A DNA stretch of 64,000 nucleotides from contig NZ_CP035130.1 of the NCBI RefSeq assembly GCF_004101785.1, positions 682,001 to 746,000 of the forward strand, written 5' to 3'. Under the pieces are notes generated by a model that saw only the letters and a program-made list of their open reading frames with translations, was not told where the DNA came from and did not search any database. Within the stretch, counting starts at the first letter, position 1. The number at the start of each line of letters is the position of its first letter. This DNA comes from Gudongella oleilytica (lineage in GTDB: Bacteria; Bacillota; Clostridia; Tissierellales; Tissierellaceae). The position numbers and the translations under genes were made by a program. This document shows, piece by piece, positions 9,114-16,784 of this stretch.

Positions 9114-9326
9114 TCAGATATCTAAGAATGTCATCAGTTCCTGCAAGCTTTTACCACTTTTTTGAAAAGCCTCCATTACTTGTTTTGCCTCGTGTTCCTT
9201 CTTACGCTTTTGAAGTTCCAACAGTCTGTCGGATAGAGCCTCCTGTTTTTCGTGAAGTTTTGCTAGCTCACTATTTATTTTTGCAATTTCAGTTTCAATC
9301 GAAGTTATCGATTTCGTCCGAGCCAT
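9114..9326 (-). CDS. IS-borne small coiled-coil protein
   Basis: A 70-residue protein. ATG 9326 follows AGGAGG at 9336-9341 on the minus strand, and the gene overlaps the last 32 bases of the transposase, so it is probably coupled to it. Residues 5-50 form a heptad-like coiled coil (IETEIAKINSELAKLHEKQ, then more of the same) followed by EAFQKSGKSLQELMTFL. The same plan, coiled coil plus KSL-x-E-x3-F, occurs in the partner gene of copy B at 13410. It resembles DUF4315-like small helical proteins in shape. A role in transposition, such as a transposase assembly or regulatory factor, is inference. Confidence 0.65.
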   Translation of the reverse strand: MARTKSITSIETEIAKINSELAKLHEKQEALSDRLLELQKRKKEHEAKQVMEAFQKSGKSLQELMTFLDI

Positions 9327-11058
9327 CGTCGTATTCCTCCTCATCCTGGATATCTGTATTTGTAATCAGCGACTGGTTCTTTGACAATAGATTGCCGATT
9401 CCACCTGCAATATCACGAATATTATTCTCGTCCATGCCGAATGAACTGAGAATTACCTTCTGCCGCTTTGTTACAGCGTGATCAAGCCGATAATGGCCTT
9501 TACCCCGCCTAACCATTTCGATTTTTTCCAGTTCGCGAAGCGCTGCAGGCACCGTCATATAATTCGGTTTAGTCTCTAATCGAAGCATCGTTTCCTTCAA
9601 GAGGTTGTAGATTCTGTTACGGACAATCAGTGCAATAAATTCGATAAACAGCTTTGCCGATAATGATTCGGAAGACTGGACTCGGTTGCTTTTTGAGCCA
9701 ATAAACGATTTGTCCGTACTGAACAGTTTTTCAGAGATATCTCGGCCTTTATAATGGATAAGTGCCTGTGATGCAGTCATTTCAGTAGAGGTGATAATGC
9801 AGAAATAACCGCATTGCTCCAACTTTTTCCGTACTACATCCTTTTTTTCTGTATACGAGACAAGCGTATGCTTGCTGTTATAGTGAAGGTCAAAATATTC
9901 ATGATACACGTTCCCGAGTGTGATGTCTTTTCCAATATGCTTTTCCAGATATAATCCAAGTCTTTCAATCAGTTGCTCCAACTGTTCTCTCTCAGCAGCC
10001 TGTTTGGAAGGGTTGAAGTATAAATGGAAATATCTAAGGGCATCATCGTCCTCATACAACTTAGCTAAAACTGTTTTTCCATATACTCTGTATGAACGGA
10101 TAGAACACTCACGATCAGTTTCAAATGTATTTCGGTTCGCTGTTATCAGCTCAGATACGAGGTTTTTACGACCTTTAACCATGATGATGAAGGAGTAACC
10201 ATTATCTTCCATGTATTTTATATTGGCTTTACTGAAATATCCTCTGTCCAGAATAAACCCGACCGATTTATAATTGTACTCTTTCACCTTGTCTACCATA
10301 TACTCAAATTGGGAAACATCGGTTATTGAACCTGGATACTCTTCATAAAATAGCGGAACTCGATTGGTCTTATCAAATGCTAATGCAAGATTGAACACCG
10401 GAAGTCCTTTTTCATCCTTCGCTTTGCCATATTCTATAAGATCGATATCACCGGCTTGGCAGTTCTTGTTTGTTGAATCATACGAGATGTAAATGCATTG
10501 TCTGTGATCACGTTTTTTGTTCCAGTCATTTAGGAAGCCAATAATCTGTTCCCGAGTAACCGATTTAAGGAACCGACTTACTTTTGAATCGCTGTATATC
10601 CTCATTCCTTCTGAAAACAGCGGGTGGTTAAATGCAAAATCAGGATAGTACTGGCCTGCATTTTCTTCATTAACAATCAGATATGCCATTAGATCGAGTA
10701 GTAATCCACAGTCTTTTGGAAACCATGTATTCAGAAGACTCTCTAACTTATATTCTTGGAGAACCTTTTGAATTACCGCATATGAACCAATCTTTAAAGC
10801 GCAGCTACGATAAGACTCCGGCAGTTCTTCTGGAAGGGTAACATCCGGAAAGTAATCCTGAAATTTTTCGTTAGGATACATCAGATCATGATTATCTTCA
10901 TGAATTTTTCCAATGATAGTACGCTGGGGTATGACATACTTCTTTTCAGCATTATATTGTTGGCCGTATTGAAAAAGGACATAAGTTGAATCGCCCTTTT
11001 TCTTGGTGATTATCTTGCCCCTAACCTGAGGGATTTTGACCGTGTAATCGTAGTACAT
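9295..11058 (-). CDS. IS4/IS1634-type DDE transposase (copy A)
   Basis: A 587-residue transposase. The catalytic Asp residues sit in YISYDSTN (about residue 193) and GFILDRGYFS (about 268). The third acid falls in a perfect IS4 signature Y-x2-R-x3-E-x6-K, spelled YKGRDISEKLFSTDK. The ATG has AGGAGG at 11065-11070. Length and spacing match the second transposase at 11691, about half identical by eye, and both carry the same N-terminal layout with a VKIP motif and a GKxxEDxxxMxPNEK motif. The frame is intact, so the element may still be active. Confidence 0.88.
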   Translation of the reverse strand: MYYDYTVKIPQVRGKIITKKKGDSTYVLFQYGQQYNAEKKYVIPQRTIIGKIHEDNHDLMYPNEKFQDYFPDVTLPEELPESYRSCALKIGSYAVIQKVLQEYKLESLLNTWFPKDCGLLLDLMAYLIVNEENAGQYYPDFAFNHPLFSEGMRIYSDSKVSRFLKSVTREQIIGFLNDWNKKRDHRQCIYISYDSTNKNCQAGDIDLIEYGKAKDEKGLPVFNLALAFDKTNRVPLFYEEYPGSITDVSQFEYMVDKVKEYNYKSVGFILDRGYFSKANIKYMEDNGYSFIIMVKGRKNLVSELITANRNTFETDRECSIRSYRVYGKTVLAKLYEDDDALRYFHLYFNPSKQAAEREQLEQLIERLGLYLEKHIGKDITLGNVYHEYFDLHYNSKHTLVSYTEKKDVVRKKLEQCGYFCIITSTEMTASQALIHYKGRDISEKLFSTDKSFIGSKSNRVQSSESLSAKLFIEFIALIVRNRIYNLLKETMLRLETKPNYMTVPAALRELEKIEMVRRGKGHYRLDHAVTKRQKVILSSFGMDENNIRDIAGGIGNLLSKNQSLITNTDIQDEEEYDDGSDEIDNFD

Positions 11059-11069
11059 GAGCAGCCTCC

Positions 11070-11121
11070 TTTAGTGTAACTGTTACACTAAAATTATACT
11101 ACTTTTCCCTACGTTTTGCAA
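11070..11121 (-). promoter_or_regulatory. Copy A transposase promoter with operator palindrome
   Basis: On the minus strand TTGCAA (11121-11116), a 17-base spacer and TATAAT (11098-11093) form a good sigma-A promoter. Directly after the -10 box comes a perfect 23-base palindrome at 11070-11092, with arms TTTAGTGTAAC and GTTACACTAAA around one T, and its last base overlaps the AGGAGG ribosome site. The arm equals the inner part of the element's terminal repeats, so the same protein could bind ends and promoter. Confidence 0.7.
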
Positions 11122-11204
11122 GCGATTTCCATTGATTTTACAGGGGTTTTAAGACTTTTTCACACAGATTTTTACGACTTAGTGTAACCTAGATGCAAAG
11201 TTCA

Positions 11205-11533
11205 CATTTAAGTAGACTCAGGTGGATCTTATGGGTCTGTACGATCTTGCATTCCATGTGATAGTTACTGTGACCAAGGCAAGCTGGATGGCATCGCTAG
11301 TATTGCAATAAACTTGCTGAGGGTTTTAGTGAATAGGCTTCAACCACAGTAAGCGCACAATAATATATGCCTTGTAAAAATTATGGAGATGATCTCAGAT
11401 GCTAACTTCTCAAACTTTATCACACTCAATTGTTTGCTCCCTCTATTTACTGCATTGAAAAACAGCTCAAGCCACTGAAAACAAGCGGATTTTGTTACGA
11501 TTTCACTTGCACCTTAGTTCTGAACTTCCAATC
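11205..11533. other. Spacer between the two insertion sequences, no recognisable gene
   Basis: This stretch lies between the right end of copy A and the left end of copy B. A short plus-strand open run near 11214-11353 might be the tail of a lost gene, but I cannot assign it. Close to the right border a 13-base unit CTGAACTTCCAAT occurs twice in tandem (11520-11545); its second copy belongs to the copy B terminal repeat. Confidence 0.4.
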
Positions 11534-11625
11534 TGAACTTCCAATCTAATTAACTCTCAGGGATTCGAATAGTGTTTTTGATGCTCTGAAAACGTCTGTT
11601 TTTCAACGGGAAAAGCAGATTTTTA

Positions 11626-11680
11626 TTGATTTTCCCAGTGAAATATGGTATTATTATAGAGAGTTAATTAACTCTCTATA
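11626..11680 (+). promoter_or_regulatory. Copy B transposase promoter with operator palindrome
   Basis: TTGATT (11626-11631), 17 bases, TATTAT (11649-11654), then directly a perfect 26-base palindrome at 11655-11680 whose arm is TATAGAGAGTTAA. GGAGG follows at once (11681-11685) and ATG at 11691. The arrangement matches copy A base for base in spacing although the sequence differs. Confidence 0.7.
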
Positions 11681-11690
11681 GGAGGCCAAC

Positions 11691-13397
11691 ATGTACACTG
11701 ATGTGAGAGTAAAAATACCTGATGAAAAAGGAAAAGTAACTAGGAAGAAAATCAGAGGAACCACCTACATTTATTATCAAACAGATCGCATTTATGACCC
11801 GGAAAAAAAGTATAGCATTCCTAAAAGTACACCTATCGGAAAGCTCTGTGAAGATGATCAGACGATGATGATTCCGAACGAGAAATACTTGATTTTTTAT
11901 CCGGAAGCAAAGCTTCCTGAAGAAAAGAAATCCTCCCGCAGAAGTGCTTGCTTAAGAGTTGGTGCACATATGGTTCTGAAAAGAATTGTCGCTGAATATC
12001 ACTTGGATGTTTTGCTTGGAGATCTAATAGGAAAAGACAGTGGCCTTTTTCTGGATCTTGCGATATATACCATCATTACTGAAAATAATGCTGGTCAATA
12101 CTATCCGGATTATGCATACAACCATCCGCTATTTACCAGTAAAATGAGGCTTTACAGCGATTCTAAAGTGTCTGATTTCATAGCTTCAATCAAGAAAGAT
12201 CAAAGCGTTGAATTTCTCAACAGATGGAATGAAAACCGGGATCACAGAGAGAAAATCTACATATCCTATGATTCGACGAACAAAAATTGTCAGGCAGGAG
12301 ATGTGGATTTTGTTGAATTTGGCCATGCCAAGGATGATCAGAACAAACCGATATTGAATTACTCCATAGCATACGACAAGAACAATAGAGAACCGCTATT
12401 TTATGAAATGTATCCCGGAAGCGTAGTAGACGTGTCACAGCTGCAGTACATGCTTGAAAAAACAGAAGGCTATGGCTATCGACACGTTGGATTCATTCTG
12501 GATCGAGGGTATTTCAGTAAAGAAAACATCCGATATATGGACAAATGCGGTTATGACTTCGTCATCATGATGAAAGGAATGAAAAAGTACGCCCATAGTC
12601 TGGTGATGGAGAATAAAGGAACTTTCGAAGAGAGCCGAAAACACAGTATTCGGGACTATAAAGTAAGCGGAAGCACCGTGAAAGGGAAACTGTTCCCTTC
12701 AGATGAGAAAGACAGATATTTTCATATATACTTTAACGAAAGCAAGAGAACAGGCGAACGCGAACAACTGGAAGAAAAAATCGACAGAATGGCCTCATAT
12801 TTAAAATCCCAGGAAGGGAAGATGGGATATGAATGTCCGAGTGCCTTATGCCACTACTTTGAACCCTTTTATCATGGTCAGGGGGATGAAAGAGTCTTTA
12901 TGTTCGCAAGAGAGCGTCAAGATGTGATCGATAGGGAAATCAAGCTGTGCGGATATTTCATAATAATCACATCTGAAAAAATGTCAGCAGAAGAAGCGCT
13001 TGAGCTGTATAAAAGCAGAGATGGTTCTGAGAAACTCTTCCAAGGAGACAAGTCGTATCTGGGCAACAAAAGCTTCAGGGTACATGGAAGTGAATCGGTC
13101 AATAGCAAGATATTCATTGAGTTTGTCGCACTGATCATACGCAACAAGTTTTACACATATCTGAAAGACCAGATGAAGAAAAACAACAAAAGCGAGAATT
13201 ACATGACGGTTCCAGCAGCTCTTAGGGAACTGGAAAAAATAGAGATGATTCGTCAGAGTGATGGTAATTACCGTTTGGATCATGCCGTGACTGCAACACA
13301 AAAGGAAATACTTAAGGCATTTGATCTGACTGAAAGAAACATTCGTGAACAAGCGATAAGCATTAACAGTCAACTAAAAATGATTGAAGGATTGTAA
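11691..13397 (+). CDS. IS4/IS1634-type DDE transposase (copy B)
   Basis: A 568-residue paralogue of the copy A transposase. It has YISYDSTNKNCQAGD and GFILDRGYFSKENIRYM with the two catalytic Asp residues, and a perfect YREK block YKSRDGSEKLFQGDK. The C-terminus keeps NYMTVPAALRELEKIEM, nearly the same in both proteins, followed by RLDHAVTATQKEIL. GGAGG at 11681-11685 fits ATG 11691. The frame is full length. The pair diverges from a shared spacer, and their sequence difference shows they are distinct IS types and not a recent duplication. Confidence 0.88.
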   Translation: MYTDVRVKIPDEKGKVTRKKIRGTTYIYYQTDRIYDPEKKYSIPKSTPIGKLCEDDQTMMIPNEKYLIFYPEAKLPEEKKSSRRSACLRVGAHMVLKRIVAEYHLDVLLGDLIGKDSGLFLDLAIYTIITENNAGQYYPDYAYNHPLFTSKMRLYSDSKVSDFIASIKKDQSVEFLNRWNENRDHREKIYISYDSTNKNCQAGDVDFVEFGHAKDDQNKPILNYSIAYDKNNREPLFYEMYPGSVVDVSQLQYMLEKTEGYGYRHVGFILDRGYFSKENIRYMDKCGYDFVIMMKGMKKYAHSLVMENKGTFEESRKHSIRDYKVSGSTVKGKLFPSDEKDRYFHIYFNESKRTGEREQLEEKIDRMASYLKSQEGKMGYECPSALCHYFEPFYHGQGDERVFMFARERQDVIDREIKLCGYFIIITSEKMSAEEALELYKSRDGSEKLFQGDKSYLGNKSFRVHGSESVNSKIFIEFVALIIRNKFYTYLKDQMKKNNKSENYMTVPAALRELEKIEMIRQSDGNYRLDHAVTATQKEILKAFDLTERNIREQAISINSQLKMIEGL

Positions 13398-13409
13398 GGG
13401 GGCAGGCAG

Positions 13410-13634
13410 ATGGGCAGACGAAGCATATCCATTGACGAAAAAATATCTAAGCAAAAAGAAGTGGTTTCCCAGTTGAAAGATAAGTACGATTCAGCGCTTA
13501 ACGAGTTGAATGTTTTGATGAAAAAGAAACAGGAACTGCAAGGAAAAGAACTCCTAAATGCATTCGTAAACACCAGCAAAAGTCTGGATGAAATTTTGGC
13601 ATTTATGAGTGAAAACGAGGATGAAAAACCCTAA
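13410..13634 (+). CDS. IS-borne small coiled-coil protein (copy B partner)
   Basis: A 74-residue protein starting 12 bases after the transposase stop with GGGGGC ahead of ATG. Residues 8-46 form a coiled coil (SIDEKISKQKEVVSQLKDKY and onward), followed by LLNAFVNTSKSLDEILAFM. This tail lines up with EAFQKSGKSLQELMTFL of the copy A partner, so the pair is homologous despite low identity in the coil. Retention of this partner in two diverged elements argues that it does something for the element. Function unknown. Confidence 0.65.
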   Translation: MGRRSISIDEKISKQKEVVSQLKDKYDSALNELNVLMKKKQELQGKELLNAFVNTSKSLDEILAFMSENEDEKP

Positions 13635-13732
13635 AATAGGGTTTGAGAGTTAATTTTTTCAGGAAGTTAAGGATGATGATCAAGCTACTTGGTGGGTTAT
13701 TTTTTGTGAAATAATTGAGGGAAATAACATCA

Positions 13733-13783
13733 GTACAAAAACGTACAAAAATATTGAATTTGTACTAAGTGTTGTGCTATACT
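13733..13783 (+). promoter_or_regulatory. Promoter with GTACAAA operator-like repeats
   Basis: TTGAAT (13754-13759), an 18-base spacer and TATACT (13778-13783) precede the gene at 13802. Around the -35 box GTACAAA occurs at 13733-13739 and 13743-13749, and its complement TTTGTAC at 13759-13765. An antitoxin-like DNA-binding protein is encoded next, so autoregulation is plausible. Confidence 0.5.
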
Positions 13784-13801
13784 ACAGGTGAGGTGAAAGC
13801 T

Positions 13802-14212
13802 ATGGAAGTGAGTTTAGAGAGTTTAATATCTTACGAAAAACTGAAAACAGATCTGGATGATGTTTTTAAAGTCGTTGAGAAGAATGGTAAGGTAGTCATT
13901 CTAAAAGATAACGAGCCGGTGTATATTCTACTAAAGTATGATCGGAGTGCTGGGCCAATTGAAAAAATACTAGGCCCCTCGATTCCAAAAAGAACCTTAC
14001 AAGAAGCTATGAAAATTGTACTTAAGGAAGTGGAAGGCAGAAAGATGCATGCTGCAGAGCTTTCAGATGAAATATACAGAAGGAAGTTGTACCTGAAGAA
14101 AGATGGGACTCAGGCGATGTACAATCAGATCCGAGCAAGATGTGGACATTACCCTGAAATGTTTGAAGCTTTACCTGGAAATATTATTCAGTTGAAGGAG
14201 GGTGTTGAGTAA
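13802..14212 (+). CDS. Phd/YefM-like plus HARE-HTH domain protein
   Basis: A 136-residue protein with two parts. Residues 1-45 (ISYEKLKTDLDDVFKVVEKN, then VVILKDNEPVYIL) look like the DNA-binding fold of Phd/YefM antitoxins. Residues 60-130 match a HARE-HTH winged helix (TLQEAMKIVLKEVEGRKMHA, SDEIYRRKLY, QIRARCGHYPEMFEALPG). ATG 13802 has GAGGTGA upstream and is preferred over an upstream start at 13769. The stop overlaps the next start by one base, so the pair is coupled. Likely a regulator or antitoxin that controls its own promoter; the toxin would be the next gene, which is unproven. Confidence 0.7.
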   Translation: MEVSLESLISYEKLKTDLDDVFKVVEKNGKVVILKDNEPVYILLKYDRSAGPIEKILGPSIPKRTLQEAMKIVLKEVEGRKMHAAELSDEIYRRKLYLKKDGTQAMYNQIRARCGHYPEMFEALPGNIIQLKEGVE

Positions 14213-14541
14213 TGGATTTTGAAAAGCTATGGCATCAGATTCTTTTAACAGCAACTGAAGCTGCTTTTGATGTAGCGACAGTTCCTCAGAATAATAGAAC
14301 ACCACTGTGGTTTAATGTTTATACAAAAGAAGCACATTTGTACGTTGATAACACATCAGATAATAGCCCATCTGTTCGGCTAAGTGGAGCCAGAAGAATC
14401 ACTAAAGAAGATTTTCTAAATGTAGCTGGATACTATGAACGGTGGAAAAATGGAGAAACTCACCTACGTCAGGAAGTAAGAGAGCAATCAAGAAATACCG
14501 CTTATATTTTTGGATTGATATCTCAATTCTCAAAAGCATGA
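14212..14541 (+). CDS. Hypothetical protein paired with the Phd/HARE-HTH gene
   Basis: A 109-residue protein beginning MDFEKLWHQILLTATEAAFD. It is translated from TAATG coupling with the gene before. The middle has a beta-rich part (LWFNVYTKEAHLYVDNTS) and then a helical block with ITKEDFLNVAGYYERW. There is no membrane segment and no catalytic motif that I can name. The constant pairing with an antitoxin-like partner makes a toxin or a co-regulator possible; this is inference only. Confidence 0.6.
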   Translation: MDFEKLWHQILLTATEAAFDVATVPQNNRTPLWFNVYTKEAHLYVDNTSDNSPSVRLSGARRITKEDFLNVAGYYERWKNGETHLRQEVREQSRNTAYIFGLISQFSKA

Positions 14542-14608
14542 TTATTATTTGATTGAATGGATAAACTAAATTATGGCGCCATGCTTTGGCGTAAACGAGG
14601 TGTTGTAA

Positions 14609-16018
14609 GTGAAGATAGAAAGTTTGAAGAAAATAATCAGTAGTGGTGAAAGCATCACTGTAGAATTCAAAGAGAGTAAAAAGAAGTTAAATAAGGATGT
14701 GTATGATTCGGTATGCGCATTTTTGAATCGCCACGGTGGACATCTATTTCTTGGGGTGAAGGATAACGGTGATATTGTAGGCGTCGATAAAGAAGCTGTG
14801 GATCAGCTGAAGAAAGATTTTGTTACATCACTTAATAATCCACAAACTCTTAATCCCGCTTTTTACTTGGCGGTAGAAGATGTTGAAGTAGATGGGAAGA
14901 CGATCCTGTATATTAACGTACCGGAGAGTTCTCAGGTACATCGTTGTAAGGGGAAAATATTTGATCGAAATGAAGATGGAGATTTTGACATTACCAATAA
15001 TACAAATCTAGTGTCTGGATTGTACATGAGAAAACAAAGTACATATACAGAAAACAGAATTTTTCCCTATGCTGACATGGATGAGCTGGAAGACGAATTG
15101 TTCACAAGAGTTAGAAAAACGGTTGGAAACTTAAAACCCGGTCACCCATGGGTTTCGATGGATAACATCGAGCTGTTGAAAAGTGCAGGAATGTATTTGA
15201 AGGATCAGAGCACAGGTGAGCAAGGTATTACCCTTGCAGGTATCTTGATTTTTGGTAGTGAACTGATGATACAAACAGCGCTTCCACACTATAGGACAGA
15301 TGCAATTTTAAGAAGAGAGAATCTTGACCGATATGATGATCGGGATGACATTAGAGTGAATCTTCTAAGAAGCTATGAAAGATTAATGCAGTTTATTGCC
15401 AAGCATCTCAATGACAAATTCTATCTCGAAGGTGATCAGCGTGTGAGCTTGAGAGATAAGATTTTCAGAGAAGCAATATCAAATTTACTGATTCATAGGG
15501 AGTTTTCCAATCCATTTCCTGCGAAGCTGGTCGTGGAGAAGGACAGAGTCTATATCGAAAATGGAAATAAGCCTCACGGAAATGGAATGATTGACCCTGA
15601 GGACTTCTCACCTTATCCCAAGAATCCGAAGATTGCAAAGTTCTTTAAAGAGATTGGATGGGTTGATGAACTCGGATCAGGGGTTAGGAACATTTATAAA
15701 TACAACAAGATCTACTCGGGTGCTGATCCTGAATTCATTGAGGGAGATGTGTTTAAGACAATTATTCCATTGACCCCGCAAGATACCCCGCAAGATACCC
15801 CGCAAGATTCCCCGCAAGAAGATAAGAGAATTACGATGATTCTAGAATTTTGTAATGAACCAAAAAGTAGACAAGAAATTCAAGATTTGCTCGGGATGAA
15901 AGATAGAGAACACTTCAGGAAAACAATACTAAATCCAATGATTAAAGGGGGACTTCTGAAGTTGACATTACCAGATTCTCCAACCAGCAAAAATCAAAAA
16001 TACTATTCAGACAGATAA
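14609..16018 (+). CDS. AlbA_2/Schlafen-like domain ATP-binding protein (RecG-like transcriptional regulator)
   Basis: A 469-residue protein starting at GTG 14609 with GAGG at 14597-14600. Residues 12-130 form the AlbA_2/divergent AAA-4 domain: SGESITVEFKESKKKLN, FLNRHGGHLFLGVKDNGDIV. A helical middle and an ATPase-like part follow (FREAISNLLIHREFS, GSGVRNIYKYN). Residues 390-404 are a low-complexity TPQDTPQDTPQDSPQ linker, encoded by a 12-base tandem repeat at 15776-15819. The tail is a winged helix (ITMILEFCNEPKSRQEIQDL). Such proteins are usually annotated as RNA- or DNA-binding regulators and are common in mobile islands. Its tail resembles the tail of the recombinase downstream. Confidence 0.8.
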   Translation: MKIESLKKIISSGESITVEFKESKKKLNKDVYDSVCAFLNRHGGHLFLGVKDNGDIVGVDKEAVDQLKKDFVTSLNNPQTLNPAFYLAVEDVEVDGKTILYINVPESSQVHRCKGKIFDRNEDGDFDITNNTNLVSGLYMRKQSTYTENRIFPYADMDELEDELFTRVRKTVGNLKPGHPWVSMDNIELLKSAGMYLKDQSTGEQGITLAGILIFGSELMIQTALPHYRTDAILRRENLDRYDDRDDIRVNLLRSYERLMQFIAKHLNDKFYLEGDQRVSLRDKIFREAISNLLIHREFSNPFPAKLVVEKDRVYIENGNKPHGNGMIDPEDFSPYPKNPKIAKFFKEIGWVDELGSGVRNIYKYNKIYSGADPEFIEGDVFKTIIPLTPQDTPQDTPQDSPQEDKRITMILEFCNEPKSRQEIQDLLGMKDREHFRKTILNPMIKGGLLKLTLPDSPTSKNQKYYSDR

Positions 16019-16025
16019 GAGGATT

Positions 16026-16053
16026 GCTCATCACATAGTGGTGGGCTTTTTTT
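16026..16053 (+). terminator. Intrinsic terminator
   Basis: GCTCATCAC (16026-16034) pairs with GTGGTGGGC (16038-16046) with G-U pairs, followed by seven T. A near copy lies at 16552-16579 and a related hairpin at 26141-26177. Confidence 0.7.
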
Positions 16054-16676
16054 ATTCATCCAACTTATCAAATAAACCACCAAGAAGGCATCTAGGATCG
16101 GTAAAGTCCCAAACTTAGACTGAATATTGGTGGGTTATTAACTTTTTTAAAGCAAAAATGACTAAATCGCTTTTGCGGCTAATTTCAGGGAATTAGCCCT
16201 TGGGTGGAACTACGGGTCATAAAATCAATAAAAATTCGTTACAGGGCAAACTGAAGCGTCGTTTTTTTAGTGACCCTTCAAAATTTCGTCTCTTGGGGCA
16301 GATTATCATTTAGAATGAGAGCCGCGTAAATAAGTACATAAATAATAGAAGAAACTCGTTTTATCGTTTTATTAGAATTGAAAAGCAACGATCTGCCAGT
16401 TAAGTATAGTATAGTTCAGGCGTGGACTTTTCGTGGTTTTGCATTACATAATGAGACGTCGTATATTCGACTCAGCATATTTCAGATGAACCAAGATTAA
16501 TCCAGATAATTTTAAATCGCTCTGAGAGCGTATATATAGATCAAGTTTACAGCTCATCACAATGTGGTGGGCTTTTTTTGCGTTATAGACTTCAAATTTC
16601 TTGAATTACTGGTTAAAAACAGAGTATTTCTTGACATTTTTCTGTGTATTGGGTTTCCTTTTTATCCTTTTAGATT
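16054..16676. other. Non-coding gap with two hairpins and no gene
   Basis: No convincing frame is present. A weak terminator-like hairpin has arms AACCACCAA (16075-16083) and TTGGTGGGTT (16127-16136). A small stem CGCTC/GAGCG is at 16519-16531. A second copy of the GCTCATCAC-GTGGTGGGC terminator with a T run is at 16552-16579. The two terminator copies bracket about 500 bases whose content I cannot assign; the end abuts the broken 5' end of a recombinase gene, so this looks like a deletion or insertion junction. Confidence 0.5.
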
Positions 16677-16784
16677 CGAGGCGAGAAAGAGAATATTGAT
16701 ACTTCAGGAGAATACAATAAATTCCTCTTAAGCACTTATGCTGCGCTTGCACAGGAGGAAATAGAAACTATTTCAAACTCTACG
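16677..16784 (+). pseudogene. 5'-truncated catalytic domain of a serine recombinase
   Basis: In the frame of the following gene, codons right after a TAG at 16674-16676 spell EKENIDTSGEYNKFLLSTYA and AQEEIETISNSTMWGYE. This is the end of a serine-recombinase catalytic domain; compare FEKENIHTKDEKSELMISIF in the second recombinase downstream. The upstream part, with the catalytic serine, is missing. Confidence 0.7.

Larger units (their letters stand above)
9060..11204 (-). mobile_element. IS4-group insertion sequence, copy A (transposase plus coiled-coil partner)
   Basis: The ends are inverted repeats: 9060-9083 and the complement of 11181-11204 agree at 21 of 24 positions, reading TGAACTTTGCAT, four variable bases, then GTTACACT. 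Between them lie a YREK-type DDE transposase and a small downstream gene, both on the minus strand. No clean target duplication is visible at the flanks, so either the insertion is old or the true ends differ by a few bases. The inner half of the repeat, GTTACACTAA, recurs as a palindrome in the transposase promoter. Confidence 0.75.
11534..13670 (+). mobile_element. IS4-group insertion sequence, copy B (transposase plus coiled-coil partner)
   Basis: Left end TGAACTTCCAAT then AATTAACTCTCA (11534-11559) is matched on the other strand at 13670-13644 by TTAACTTCC, an A-rich stretch one base longer, and AATTAACTCTCA. Inside are a YREK transposase and a small coiled-coil gene. Outer TGAACTT is shared with copy A, while the inner half is different. 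The inner half TTAACTCTC again recurs as the promoter palindrome at 11655-11680. No clear target duplication was seen. Right after it stands half of a terminator hairpin (near 13680-13705), suggesting the element cut into one. Confidence 0.7.

Noticed and set aside
12984-13373. 129-codon minus-strand frame
   Set aside because: Antisense shadow of the copy B transposase.
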